64,000 bases of DNA, taken from Bathynomus jamesi. Its lineage: Eukaryota > Arthropoda > Malacostraca > Isopoda > Cirolanidae. Of this stretch, positions 10,652 to 20,561 are shown piece by piece (the first letter of the stretch is position 1; each line of letters opens with the position of its first letter). Made by a program: the position numbers and the translations under genes. Location: positions 1 to 64,000 of the forward strand of contig JAJOZX010007498.1 of NCBI GenBank assembly GCA_023014485.1, written 5' to 3'. Below the pieces are notes generated by a model. The model saw only the letters and a program-made list of their open reading frames with translations, did not search any database and was not told the origin of the DNA.

Positions 10652-10890
10652 CGTAAAGAACGACGTTTGTATAGGAGAACATTCCGCGCAAGATGAGAAG
10701 AGAGAACGAACAAATGAAAAAATGAGGTAACCACCCGGGAATCGAACCCGGGATCTTCCGATTGCCGGTCAGATATGATAACCACTACACCATGGTCCTC
10801 ACTCAATGAGAAGTCGTAATTCCTCTACATACGCGTTCTCTCTTCTCATCTTGCGCGGAATGTTCTCCTATACAAGCGTCGTTCTTTACG
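10652..10890. mobile_element. 239-bp element with 57-bp TIRs enclosing a tRNA-like unit
   Basis: Arms at 10652-10708 and 10834-10890 are inverted copies with one mismatch in 57 bp, beginning CGTAAAGAACGACG. Between them is a tRNA-like sequence on the minus strand with both pol III promoter boxes. No protein is encoded. It looks like a MITE that captured a tRNA-derived sequence, or a SINE-like unit that gained palindromic ends. No clear target duplication was identified. Confidence 0.8.
10727..10802 (-). ncRNA. tRNA-like sequence with A and B boxes
   Basis: The minus strand reads TGGTGTAGTGGTTA (A box and D-arm) and GGTTCGATTCC (perfect B box) with a CCCGG/CCGGG T-stem. The acceptor stem pairs only partly (TGGT against ACCA, then mismatches), and the anticodon arm is not convincing. 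A functional tRNA is therefore unlikely; a tRNA-derived pol III unit is more probable. Confidence 0.7.
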
Positions 10891-10943
10891 TTTTATTACT
10901 GCGTGTTCTTTGCAGTTGAAATGTATATATATATATATATATA

Positions 10944-11262
10944 ATATATATAATATGCACTGTGTATACAGTATATTTCGTGTTATGTTATAATGTTTCA
11001 GACCAACTAAGACCCTAGGATCCACTCATGGCTGGTCTACCTAACTGTGTTCGTAATTGTGTATTGTGCATGTCCTCCGTGGTGGCGGAGAAGACCTACA
11101 ATTTTAATGGGTTCCGAACCACAAGGCCTTAATTGTACTACCTTATATCCAATCTGTCAACATATACGTCTAATCGATTTTTAAACATGTTTATAGACGT
11201 GCTACTAATTACTTCTCCCGGCAAACTATTCCAGCTATTTATTATTCTATGCGTAAAAAAGT
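10944..11262 (-). pseudogene. CR1-like LINE C-terminus and 3'UTR
   Basis: Minus-strand bases 11138-11262 translate to a CR1 C-terminus (FFTHRIINSWNSLPGEV, SINMFKNRLDVYVDR) ending in a stop at 11138-11140. The following segment down to about 10986 (CTCCGCCACCACGGAGGA, ATGAGTGGATCCTAGGGTC) recurs on the plus strand at 20818-20880 and 21178-21318, so it is most simply the family's 3'UTR. The far end runs into (TA)n. Confidence 0.75.
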
Positions 11263-11263
11263 T

Positions 11264-11286
11264 ATATATATATATATATATATATA
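11264..11286. repeat. (TA)n microsatellite
   Basis: Pure TA run at the 5' truncation point of the CR1 end fragment. Confidence 0.95.
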
Positions 11287-11357
11287 CATACAGTAAAGTT
11301 CGGAAATACTAGAGCAAGTTACATCATTGCGTACAAAATAGAAAAAGTAGGCGGGTA

Positions 11358-11747
11358 CAGTGGCGGATTATCACTGAGGCTATTGAGGCTGAAGCCTCAG
11401 GCTCCCATGCTTGAGGGACCCCCCAATCAACTGAGTTCAGATGATATAATTCGAGATTTTGCAAATTTCTTTGATTAAATATGACAGAGTACACACTGAC
11501 AAATTCCCTGTTTTATGTTTTATAGGCCCTAAAGTAAAGTTTGTTTAATATTGTTTGGTTTTGGCGAACGGCAAAATACACTGTGTTAAGGTTCTTTTAA
11601 GTTTTTTCTTAATTAGCCTGAGCACCGTACATATAATTCTTGTAAATATACTATGTACTGTACATGTATTGTTAATAAAAAGCTGTAGAAAAAGGCCCCC
11701 ATATTCTTCATTGCCCCTTGACCCCGACGTGTCTTAATCCGCCTCTG
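11358..11747. mobile_element. Non-autonomous hAT MITE
   Basis: It starts CAGTGGCGGATTA and ends with the near-complement TAATCCGCCTCTG. The flanks GGCGGGTA (11350-11357) and GGAGGATA (11748-11755) match at 6 of 8 positions, as in an ageing 8-bp hAT target duplication. It is 390 bp with no transposase. Confidence 0.8.
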
Positions 11748-11755
11748 GGAGGATA

Positions 11756-12185
11756 CAGAAAATGGATTGCTGTCAGTCATCCCAGACACAGGGCCTGAGC
11801 TGTAAAAAATTAACAACTGGAACGGCCGCAGATTCACGCGTAGCGGGAAGTGTGTTGATGAGAGTGTGGAGGGGGAGGGTCCTTCTTTCGCAAGGGGCTA
11901 ACAACCGGAACGATTTATTAAAAAAAAATTAACAACTGGTACATACTGCCCTCAACTCAAACCCTGCCCAGACACTTGAGTTTCACTGAGAAGAGATGAG
12001 GTTAGGACCTTGCTGCCCCGTATTGATAGTCCAGACAAATGACTAAGGTTTCAACCCATGAATACTAAGTAGGGTAGGTCTGAGTTTTATTTATATTATA
12101 GCGTCAGCAAACTAGTTATTTCGTTCTATTGTTCCCACAAATCTGATTTTCAGTCAAGTCACATTTCGGACCAATAGAAAACAAC
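11756..12185. other. Unassigned stretch
   Basis: No gene was supported. The motif AATTAACAACTGG recurs twice, with the variant GCTAACAACCGG once, between 11807 and 11940. Its origin is unknown. Confidence 0.4.
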
Positions 12186-12205
12186 TTAAGTTCTTTTGAA
12201 CTCAC

Positions 12206-12314
12206 ATAAACACTGAAAATCAATTTCTTGTCGCAGTGGCTTTGATGACACCATGACTATGGCCATGAATGAGAGAATTATTAGCAGAACCTTCAAATTA
12301 ACACTCCGTTTCAT
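12206..12314 (-). CDS. Candidate first coding exon of a secreted peptide
   Basis: An ATG at 12312-12314 opens a strong signal peptide: MKRSVNLK, then a hydrophobic core LLIILSFMAIVMV and SSKP as a plausible cleavage region. A short hydrophilic stretch ends in QCL. The frame then meets a consensus splice donor, minus-strand T|GTGAGT at 12206/12205, in phase 1 (109 coding bases). Without splicing it would stop 20 bases later. A downstream exon was not identified. The 53259-53385 exon has the same architecture and phase. Function unknown; it may be a host gene remnant. Confidence 0.4.
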
Positions 12315-12370
12315 GTCGTACAGCTTAAATGCTTTCAATATTACGTGTTTTCTAACAGATTTAGGTTTCA

Positions 12371-12924
12371 ATATATTTAAACAAATTTAGTAACTTCTTT
12401 TAAAATGAAAGAACTTGCTTTTGTATTAAATTAAAAAACAAATCCAGGAGAGATTCATGTGAACTGTGCTTCCATCCAAAACTGTATAATACTACACCTA
12501 CTGTAGTTTACGCATTAAAAACTTGAACTACTGAAAATATATCGCAAATAAAAAGATACTGAGGATGTTTTGTTTTTGCTGTTCAGCGATCCTCACTTCC
12601 TGTCATTTTATAAAGAAAAACAAGGTATTTACTATCTTGGATTGTTTAATTGTTATACACTGATACGATAATGTAACAAACAACTAAGAAAGTTTTACAT
12701 GCAATTTCCTGGCTTGGATCACAGAAAGAACGCAGCACAAAAATAACCTGCTTAGCTGGTGTTTGTTATACCTATTTTTGTATACAGGAAGGAGGGGCCA
12801 AGGACGAATACTTGCAACACTCCCCCCGCCCAATAGAAAAAGAGAGCCAAAATCAAGGTCCAGAATTTTCCGAGATGCCTGAACACCCAATTAGATGGAC
12901 TGGAAAAGATTGTTCTAGAGTTGA
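12371..12924. other. Unassigned stretch
   Basis: AT-rich sequence without a supportable gene or terminal repeat. Apparent short frames on the minus strand show no domain. Confidence 0.4.
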
Positions 12925-13717
12925 CCGGTTTAGTAGATGGAATATTGAAAATACTGATTCACCCTTGTGTTAGAAGGTTGGACAGAAAAGGAATGAGAAT
13001 GTGTTGAAAGTCTGGTGCTGCGTGCTCTCCTTAAAGGAGGAGGCATGCAGTTTGAGAGTTCAGAAGAGCAGTGTCCGTTATAATAGGATAGTAAAGAGAG
13101 AGTGAGGCAACATTGCAGCGAAGAAAGAGATTGAAGACAGTCAGTAAGAGGCGGGGAATTGATGAAACGAAAAGCCTTAGATTTCACCCGGTCAAGTAGG
13201 GCTGTGTGGGTTGAGCCACACCACACATGAGAACCACACTCCATACAGGGGTAGACAAAGCCCCTGTACAGAGACAGCAACTGAGTGGGGGTGAAGAAAC
13301 TGCAGAGCCGGCACAACATAACCTAACCTCTTAAAAGCTGTTTTTGAAAGAGTATATGTGATCTTCCCAAGAAAGATCAAGAGAAAAGGAATCGCCAAGA
13401 ATGTTAAGAGAAGAGGAAGGATTGAGTTGTGTATTGTTGAAGGTAAGGGGATAGTCGTGTGGAAGATTGTAACGAGCAGACAGATGGAGGAACTGAGTTT
13501 TTGAGGCATTGAAAGATACAAGGTTTCCTCTGCCCCAGTCAGAGATAGCAGAACGATCAAAGGTCAGGTGTACCATAGCCGTTCCTACGGGAATCATGGA
13601 GTGACTGTTGAGAGGGACGCTTCGCGAAGCGGATGAACTAGTGAAGAGTGGAATCATCAGCATAGGAGTGGATCAGGGGAGTGCGTCTTAATAGATCATT
13701 GATAAATAAAAGGAAGA
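12925..13717 (-). pseudogene. LINE family E reverse transcriptase fragment
   Basis: The minus strand encodes the second half of a LINE RT across several frames: LFLLFINDLL and IHSYADDSTLH (catalytic YADD) near 13660-13717, ISDWGRGNLVSFNASKTQFL, LNILG, then LLSLYRGFVYPCMECGSHVW and PPPLRRARSTRLS. Frameshifts and a truncated 5' end make it inactive. A plus-strand fragment at 55085-56155 holds the preceding region of a similar family. Confidence 0.85.
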
Positions 13718-13897
13718 GAGTACACTTAAATACTGGTATTTTTCACTTCAAACGATGTCACTATTCTCACCGTGTAGTAGTTTCCCTTACAAGAGTAGTT
13801 AAAATTTACACTTATTTCCCGTTCACTTTTCATTGCGTTCATTGTACGTTTCATACGGGAACACTGTGTGAAAACATAAAATACGGGACACCTAGCA

Positions 13898-14210
13898 AAG
13901 CTAGTTTTGCTTCAGCCTCAATTGTTCATTCTAACGAAGGTCAAACTTCTTGCCCTACAGCATTATGTAGAATCCGAACTACCATCTACCAGGGATTGCT
14001 CGGACTCTATCTCAACCTCTCGATCAGCAGCCCAGCGTCTTAACCACTATGCTGCCTAGGGTACCTATTTATCTACCAACTAATTTTATGGTATGTAAGG
14101 CTGAACAGCTGGTTGAGCTGAGCGCCACCTGCCTTCGCCGGGAATTGAGCCCGGGGATAGTGGACTCTTAATCAACAATGTTAACCACACACCACCACCG
14201 AGGCGCGTTT

Positions 14211-14213
<3 letters not shown>
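13898..14213 (-). repeat. Two-headed tRNA-derived SINE, copy 1
   Basis: Two tRNA-like segments stand in tandem on the minus strand: one near 14213-14120 (TGGTTAAC, B-box-like GGGCTCAATTCCC) and one near 14055-13950 (CATAGTGGTTAAGACGCT, GTTCGGATTCTAC). The copy then ends with a conserved tail GAATGAACAATTGAGGC. Copies at 29137-29404 and 52484-52706 share the layout. This copy is the most diverged, and its head abuts (TA)n at 14214. Confidence 0.75.

Positions 14214-14245
<32 letters not shown>
14214..14245. repeat. (TA)n microsatellite
   Basis: TA run directly at the SINE head. Confidence 0.95.
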
Positions 14246-14249
<4 letters not shown>

Positions 14250-14530
14250 CATCGCCTGCTGCGCCTTGCGCAGCAAAATCTCCCGAAACATGGGGCGGAT
14301 ATGTTACTAAAACCTTCCATGGTTCTCCCTTAATGTATGTAATAAATTTGGTGCAGATTACTCTAACCATTTAGGGGGATGCCTCCCAGTCCTTTCTCCC
14401 TCAAGGGTAGTGATAAGAGATGTGTTTGGGACGTTCCCTTGCGACGGAAGAATGAACCCCTCCTTTGCGCCCCACGTTTTACTTCAGTCTTCATATAAAA
14501 CCAATTTACGTTTATTGTAGTTTATATATA
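14246..14530. other. Unassigned stretch
   Basis: No gene, RNA or element boundary recognised. Confidence 0.4.
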
Positions 14531-15522
14531 CAGGGTGTCCCAAAAAAACTATATACTCTTTATAGCATCATATATTTTATAATTTAAAAAAGCAACAACA
14601 ATATATTGTTATAGCAATTGCCAATGAAAGGTAAATTAGTAATCTAAGTGATCAAAATGTTATAGCGAGTTGTTTGCATATAAAATTTAATTAACTACGC
14701 CAAGTGCTCAAAATGTTCTCCGGCGGCATGAATCCACTTTTGAATGCGTCGACTAACTGATTCGCAGACATGGACTAATGTGGATGCTGTGATGGTCCCG
14801 CACTTTTCCCTAATTGCATCCTTAAGGTGTTCGAGTGTTGCAGGTCTTGTACCATAAACTGCATCCTTCAGGTAGGCCCACAAGTAAAAATCAAGTGGAG
14901 TCAAGTCCGGTGAACGTGGAGGATACTCAACGCTTCCTCTTCGTCCTATCCAACGGTTAGGCAACGCTTCATCGAGGTACCTTCTGACATCACAATGATA
15001 ATGAGGGGGGGGGGGCTCCATCTTGTTGAAAGTAAAAGTCGTCGTTTCCAAACAACTTCCGAACTGCAGGTATAATTTCTGTCCGCAGCATGTCGAGAAC
15101 ACTTTTTCGTTGCTCCAGTGTCACGCTTACGCAACATGGGTTCTTTTGCTGAACTGAATAAAGTTGAGTGCTGTAGAGTTTGTATCGTGGAATGAGTGCG
15201 TAGGCTAAGTCGCAAGCAAGCAAGCTAGTGAGTGACGAGACTACGTTCGGTCCATAGGCTTCGCCATTACAAGGCCTTTGATAAAACAAGGCCAGGCTTA
15301 GTCGACGCATTCAAAAGTGCATTCATGCCGCCGGAGAACATTTTGGGCACTTGGCGTAGTTAATTAAATTTTATATGCAAACAACTCGCTATAACATTTT
15401 GATCACTTAGATTACTAATTTACCTTTCATTGGCAATTTCTATAACAATATATTGTTTGGTTTTTTTTTAAATTATAAAATATATGATGCTATAAAGAGT
15501 ATATAGTTTTTTTTGGGACACC

Positions 15523-15523
<1 letters not shown>
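14531..15523 (-). mobile_element. Fold-back mariner-like element, terminal ~220 bp inverted-duplicated
   Basis: The left end starts CAGGGTGTCCCAAAAAAAC. About 14531-14755 is repeated in inverted orientation at about 15300-15523 with only a few differences. The duplicated arm covers the TIR, the 3' flank and the last ~20 codons of the transposase (up to ATGCGTCGACTAA). The right end lacks the final CCTG. The arrangement implies that one end was copied onto the other, leaving an N-terminally truncated transposase between the arms. TA-rich flanks fit the mariner TA target. Confidence 0.88.
14695..15215 (-). pseudogene. Mariner-like transposase, C-terminal half
   Basis: Minus-strand frames together cover the second and third catalytic regions: YFQQDGAPP (second Asp), then RRYLDEALPNRWIGRRGS and [16 protein letters not shown] (third Asp), ending HAAGEHFEHLA. 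A length change in a G/C homopolymer near 15005-15015 shifts the frame just after QQDGAPP. The N-terminal helix-turn-helix domains and the first catalytic Asp are missing. Confidence 0.85.

Positions 15524-15559
<36 letters not shown>
15523..15559. repeat. (TA)n microsatellite between two mariner-like elements
   Basis: TA run with one TG variant, between the fold-back element and the next mariner-like copy. Confidence 0.95.
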
Positions 15560-15972
15560 CAGGGTGGGCCGTAAGTTTCCATACATAGGAAAATTTAAAT
15601 TATGGTCTTCACGTGCGTCGGTATTTGGATCAGCAGTTTCCGGATGCTTGGATTGGTCGGCGTGGTCCTGTGGAGTGGCCTCCCAGATCCCCAGATCTCA
15701 CCCCCCTTGATTTCTGTCTTTGGGGGCACTTGAAGGCCATGGTGTATCAGGAAAAGATACGAGACATAAATCATCTAAAGGAACGTATCACCAACGCCAT
15801 TACAAGCATAACGTCAACTGTGCTAATGCGTGTTCATCAACAGTGGGGAACACGTATTGAAATGTGTTTTCAAAACAATGGCAACCATGTAGAGCATATT
15901 ATATAAATAAAAATGGTTGTCCATAAAAAAATGTTTATTTTTCCTATGTATGGAAACTTACGGCCCACCCTG
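15560..15972 (+). mobile_element. Mariner-like deletion derivative, copy 1 (413 bp)
   Basis: It begins CAGGGTGGGCCGTAAGTTTC and ends with the inverse complement, next to TA dinucleotides. The 5' TIR joins directly to the third-Asp region of the transposase ([32 protein letters not shown], ending NHVEHII). The first two catalytic Asp are therefore deleted. This is the shortest of three copies (others at 17312 and 19773). Confidence 0.92.
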
Positions 15973-16002
15973 TACAGTATATAATAATTCTTTTTTTTCA
16001 AT

Positions 16003-16745
16003 ACAGGAAATTCAAAGAAACTCGAGCAAACGATTTAGGAATTAATGAACGACGATGCGAAACTTGATACACTAAACAATATTGTGACAATTTAACTGGA
16101 CACATAGTGAGGACCTTTAACCCATAAAGTAGTAGTATTCTCGTATTCGTATGGTCTCGCTAGGGTTCAGGGTAGGGGTAATCTCGTATTTTTGTGTATA
16201 TGTTTTCCCGTCACCAATTCAGGCCTGAGTGGAGCGAGACTAAGTACGACGTTACGAACTCGCCCCTCAATGTTAAAAGAAGGAACAAAAATATAATGAC
16301 TCCCTCGCTGAGAACAATGACCATTCCAAAAATGAAATATTTAAAGTTCCAATTAAAAAAATTGGAAATTAATCAGTCAGAAATCGGACAAATTTCAGTT
16401 AAGATGAATGGCCGCATAGAACTAAATTGTTGGGGAAGATTATGTAAAGCAAAACAAAAATTGTGGGTATTTATTTTATCAATAAAAGTTATTCAATTTA
16501 ATTAAAAAATGTAAATTAAATCTAAATTTGTTGAAAAAAAAATAGAGACGTATACCATACACATGGAAAGTAATGGAGAAACTAGTATCTACCTCAAACT
16601 GAACCTTATAACCATCCAAACAACAATAGGAAAGGCAGAATGTGCAGTACAGTATTTCCAAACTAGCGGGTAAACGAGTAACAACATCCTCAACACTGAA
16701 GGAAAATAGTTTTGCGTCACAGGACAAAGACTATTTAAACTTCAA
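16003..16745 (+). pseudogene. LINE family A, old diverged fragment
   Basis: Scattered blocks match the LINE A RT in order: a DDAKL-like block at 16010-16125, KRRNKNIMTPSLRTMTIPK and ISVKMNGRIELNCWGRL at 16270-16450, then YTWKVMEKLV and SSTLKENSF at 16550-16710. About 145 bp at 16125-16270 is unrelated and looks inserted. Much older than the copy at 5882. Confidence 0.75.
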
Positions 16746-16899
16746 AACTTTATTAAAAAAAGAATGCAAGTGACACAGTTTTACAATTTTTAGACATTTG
16801 TTATGACATTAATAGATTTACAGTAATCTCATCTGAATATGCCCTTGGAAGCATAGAGGCTTTTTAGGCAAAATTAATGGCAGTTACCTTATTTATTAC

Positions 16900-17280
16900 A
16901 TAAAAATAGTGAAAGTGGCAAGTAATAATAATAATAGAGATAATAATAATAATAATAATAACGGCAGCAATAATAATAACAAATACAATATATAATTTAC
17001 AAAATGTTACAGGATTTTAAATTAAGTAATTTTATTGTATATTTAGTAGAAAATATTAGATAAAACAGTGAAAGTGGCAAGTAATAGTAAGAGTAACAAC
17101 AAAAAATAATAATAATAATAGTAAATATTAAATAATGAACAACGTTTATTGACACAATAAAATATTGTACTTTCACAATGACAAATAATTGTAAAACTGC
17201 ACTATTTATTTTATTCAAAGTTTAGAAAATGTTACGTAATTTTAAATTAAATGATTCATTGTATATTGACTACAAAATAA
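16900..17280. repeat. AT-rich imperfect tandem duplication with AAT microsatellites
   Basis: GTGAAAGTGGCAAGTAATA occurs near 16909 and 17069. AAAATGTTAC...TTTTAAATTAA followed by TTGTATAT occurs near 17000 and 17225. The units are thus duplicated in tandem and include (AAT)n runs at about 16923-16981 and 17100-17130. Not coding. Confidence 0.75.
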
Positions 17281-17311
17281 GTGCTTCTTAAAATATTTTT
17301 TTTTATATATA

Positions 17312-18071
17312 CAGGGTGGGCTGTAAGTTTCCATACATAGGAAAAATTAAACGTTTGTTTTTATGTTTCAGATACCCTAAGAATATGCGTTTGACGTAAG
17401 ATCTTGTTTACTGATGAAGCAAATTTTTACGTCAATGGAGAGGTTAATCGGCAAAACATACGTTATTGGAGTAATGCTAACCCTAACTGGCTGAGTCCGA
17501 CGAAGATGCAAGGTGCCGGTAAAGTGATGGTGTGGGCCGGGATATGGGGTGACAGAATTATTGGACCAATTTTTGTCAGTGGAAATCTTAATGCCGAAAG
17601 GTATCTTAACATGTTGCAAGAAGAGATTTTCCCATCCCTGCTAAACGAGGAAGGTAACTTCCCAGTTTACTTCCAGCAAGATGGAGCTCCACCTCATTAT
17701 GGTCTTCACGTGCGTCGGTATTTGGATCAGCAGCAGTTTCCGGATGCTTGGATTGGTCGGCGTGGTCCTGTGGAGTGGCCTCCCAGATCCCCAGATCTCA
17801 CCCCCTTGATTTCTATCTTTGGGGGCACTTGAAGGCCATGGTGTATCAGGAAAAGATACGAGACATAAATCATCTAAAGGAACGTATCACCAACGCCATT
17901 ACAAGCATAACGTCAACTGTGCTAATGCGTGTTCATCAACAGTGGGGAACACGTATTGAAATGTGTTTTCAAAACAATGGCAACCATGTAGAGCATATTA
18001 TATAAATAAAAATGGTTGTCCATAAAAAAATGTTTATTTTTCCTATGTATGGAAACTTACGGCCCACCCTG
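17312..18071 (+). mobile_element. Mariner-like deletion derivative, copy 2 (760 bp)
   Basis: Ends CAGGGTGGGCTGTAAGTTTC and its near-complement, flanked by TA. The interior starts in the middle of a transposase gene, just before the first catalytic Asp, so the DNA-binding half is gone. The same internal start is present in copy 3 (19773-20530), showing that this deleted form multiplied. Confidence 0.95.
17404..18005 (+). pseudogene. Mariner-like transposase, catalytic half, frameshifted
   Basis: The frame carries FTDEANF (first Asp), [11 protein letters not shown] (second Asp) and [11 protein letters not shown] (third Asp), with 36 residues between the second and third Asp in the intact copies, and ends NHVEHII. 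A C-run near 17799 is one base shorter than in copies 1 and 3, which shifts the frame at the third Asp. One extra CAG gives an additional Gln in LDQQQFPD. A stop lies just upstream of FTDE, so no N-terminal domain can be joined. Confidence 0.9.
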
Positions 18072-18632
18072 TATATATATATTAGAAATATTTACTTTTT
18101 TCAAATTTATCTTAAAGTAAGGTAACAAGTGTTGAAATTTAAAATAACAAATTTTATTAACTACAATTGGAATTGTGTAAAATTCTAACTTAAATAATTT
18201 TAAAGAAGACTTACCATTTCATGGTCTGTAAAAAAGTTTTTTTTTTACACTCCTTCAATCCTATCGTCTTGGATATTCAGAATTTTTAAGGTAGTCCTGT
18301 TGAAAGTATTTAATTAAAGAAAACTTTATCTTAATTCAGACGAAGTTGAGTTAAGACTGGTTCTCAAAAGTTGGTATTAACACAAATTGAGATTTAAATA
18401 AATGAACAACGTATAAACCCTAACTTAGTTAATAATATAATCACGATAAATACAGAATCGAGGGTAAACTTTACCGTGTCAATTGGACTAAATTCTTTTG
18501 AAACTAAACGAGCCACATTCCCTCCATTTTTCCGATCGCTTTCTTTTTTGATTCCACCCAGCTTGTTCGTTGTGAATGTTGACAATTTAGGGGGTTGGTC
18601 GTTCTACATTAAGTAGGTAATTAATTCGAATA
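18072..18632. other. Unassigned stretch
   Basis: AT-rich. No gene, RNA or repeat boundary supported. Confidence 0.4.
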
Positions 18633-19091
18633 CAGTAATACCTTGAACATCGTCGTTTTGCACTTTTGTTGTTGCTATGCTTGCGACTAAGATTTACATC
18701 ATCGTCTTGGTTTTGCTATTTCGTCGTCTTACGCTTGGCAATATTACCCTCCCCCCTTTTCATGTTTAATAAAATGTTGAAATTGAACAGTAGACAAATG
18801 TTTTGCTTAAAAATAATTTCCAATTTCATTTTTTGTTCGTATTATAAATTTTCTTGTTTAAATAAAAGGTTTCAGTTGAACAGTTTCTTATTGATGTTTT
18901 TCCTGTGATTGAACTGTTAAAACGAGTGTATTTGTACTGTATTTGTATTGCAAAAATCCTGATTTTCACAAAAAAAAAATCTGAGAACGGAACCTCTTAT
19001 TTCCCATAAGTTACATTCTTTGAACATCGTTGTTTTGAATATCGTCGCCTTTTCCAGGAACGCATTAGAGACGATATTCGAGATATTGCTG
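18633..19091. mobile_element. Pogo/Tigger-like MITE
   Basis: It starts CAGTAATACCTTGAACATCG and ends CGATATTCGAGATATTGCTG, imperfect inverted repeats of about 22 bp, flanked by TA. Internal GAACATCGTYGTTTTGAA motifs recur near both ends, as is usual in pogo-like MITEs. 459 bp, no transposase. Confidence 0.75.
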
Positions 19092-19206
19092 TATATATAA
19101 AGATTAGATTATGAAATTAAAGGTGGTTAATGAAATTAGCATATTTTAACTAATTGATTACTATGGTAAAAATTGCAGTAGTCAACTTATACATCAATTG
19201 TAAAGA

Positions 19207-19305
19207 GACCATATTTTTAGAAGCGAAAAGCAGGACATTTTTCTATTTTTGGAGTTATAAACTAAAATGACTATATTTTCAGGAGCTAAAAGCGGGACAC
19301 CTCTC

Positions 19306-19312
<7 letters not shown>
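19207..19312. repeat. Probable hAT end with GCGGGACA repeats
   Basis: Two related blocks, GACCATATTTTTAGAAGCGA and GACTATATTTTCAGGAGCTA, each followed by AAAGC(A/G)GGACA, resemble the terminus of hAT elements of the GGTGACCA type. The hAT transposase remnant at 21916-22380 ends with a similar sequence, so the two could be opposite ends of one element opened by later insertions. Confidence 0.4.

Positions 19313-19376
<64 letters not shown>
19313..19376. repeat. Long (TA)n array
   Basis: About 60 bp of pure TA, continuing with minor interruptions to 19393. Confidence 0.97.
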
Positions 19377-19377
<1 letters not shown>

Positions 19378-19392
19378 TATTATATATATATA

Positions 19393-19615
19393 TAGGGTGA
19401 ACCAAATGTAGGTGGACAGTAAATGATAACGTTTATTTTGAGAATACATATTTAATTTTTTTGTATACTATAATACAAAATAAAATTTAAATAAATTTAG
19501 TTATAATATTTAATATAATATAACACAAACACCATAGTTATAATGAACACCATAGTTATAATATAATATAACACAAACCGTATTCAACCTACTGTCCACC
19601 TACTTTTGGTTCACC

Positions 19616-19619
<4 letters not shown>
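19393..19619. mobile_element. Short mariner-like MITE in (TA)n
   Basis: Ends AGGGTGAACCAAATGTAGGT and ACCTACTTTTGGTTCACCGT are inverted copies, continuing through GGACAGTA. It is inserted in (TA)n and holds only AT-rich filler with a duplicated CACCATAGTTATAAT. 227 bp, no coding. Confidence 0.85.
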
Positions 19620-19687
<68 letters not shown>

Positions 19688-19689
19688 AT

Positions 19690-19771
<82 letters not shown>
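19619..19771. repeat. Very long (TA)n array
   Basis: About 150 bp of TA with a few single-base phase breaks, joining the MITE to mariner-like copy 3. Confidence 0.97.
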
Positions 19772-19772
<1 letters not shown>

Positions 19773-19775
<3 letters not shown>

Positions 19776-20530
19776 GGTGGGCCGTAAGTTTCCATACATA
19801 GGAAAAATAAACATTTTTTTATGGACAACCATTTTTATTTATATAATATGCTCTACATGGTTGCCATTGTTTTGAAAACACATTTCAATACGTGTTCCCC
19901 ACTGTTGATGAACACGCATTAGCACAGTTGACGTTATGCTTGTAATGGCGTTGGTGATACGTTCCTTTAGATGATTTATGTCTCGTATCTTTTCCTGATA
20001 CACCATGGCCTTCAAGTGCCCCCAAAGATAGAAATCAAGGGGGGTGAGATCTGGGGATCTGGGAGGCCACTCCACAGGACCACGCCGACCAATCCAAGCA
20101 TCCGGAAACTGCTGATCCAAATACCGACGCACGTGAAGACCATAATGAGGTGGAGCTCCATTTTGCTGGAAGTAAACTGGGAAGTTACCTTCCTCGTTTA
20201 GCAGGGATGGGAAAATCTCTTCTTGCAACATGTTAAGATACCTTTCGGCATTAAGATTTCCACTGACAAAAATTGGTCCAATAATTCTGTCACCCCATAT
20301 CCCGGCCCACACCATCACTTTACCGGCACCTTGCATCTTCGTCGGACTCAGCCAGTTAGGGTTAGCATTACTCCAATAACGTATGTTTTGCCGATTAACC
20401 TCTCCATTGACGTAAAAATTTGCTTCATCAGTAAACAAGATCTTACGTCAAACGCATATTCTTAGGGTATCTGAAACATAAAAACAAACGTTTAATTTTT
20501 CCTATGTATGGAAACTTACGACCCACCCTG
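19773..20530 (-). mobile_element. Mariner-like deletion derivative, copy 3 (758 bp)
   Basis: Inverse orientation to copies 1 and 2, with the same TIR (CAGGGTGGGCCGTAAGTTTC) and the same internal deletion point as copy 2. It is flanked on both sides by (TA)n. Near-identity with copy 2 indicates recent spread. Confidence 0.95.
19839..20438 (-). CDS. Mariner-like transposase, catalytic half, open but mutated
   Basis: A 199-codon open frame with FTDEANF (first Asp), [11 protein letters not shown] and [17 protein letters not shown] (third Asp). The second catalytic Asp, present in copy 2, is Asn here (GAT to AAT), so it should be catalytically dead even though the frame is intact. The N-terminal DNA-binding region is absent, and the apparent first codon is not a natural start. 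Confidence 0.9.
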   Translation of the reverse strand: MFTDEANFYVNGEVNRQNIRYWSNANPNWLSPTKMQGAGKVMVWAGIWGDRIIGPIFVSGNLNAERYLNMLQEEIFPSLLNEEGNFPVYFQQNGAPPHYGLHVRRYLDQQFPDAWIGRRGPVEWPPRSPDLTPLDFYLWGHLKAMVYQEKIRDINHLKERITNAITSITSTVLMRVHQQWGTRIEMCFQNNGNHVEHII

Positions 20531-20561
20531 TATATATATATATATATATATATACCGTAAT

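Noticed and set aside
10727..10802. Functional tRNA gene
   Set aside because: The A and B boxes are good, but the acceptor stem is only half paired and the anticodon arm is unconvincing.
13681..14043. 120-codon plus-strand gene
   Set aside because: It spans the end of LINE E and a SINE on the opposite strand, and no domain is visible.
19611..19832. Open frames of alternating Tyr-Ile across TA arrays (also at 21166-21414, 45686-45931 and 56945-57193)
   Set aside because: They are translations of (TA)n microsatellites and have no coding meaning.
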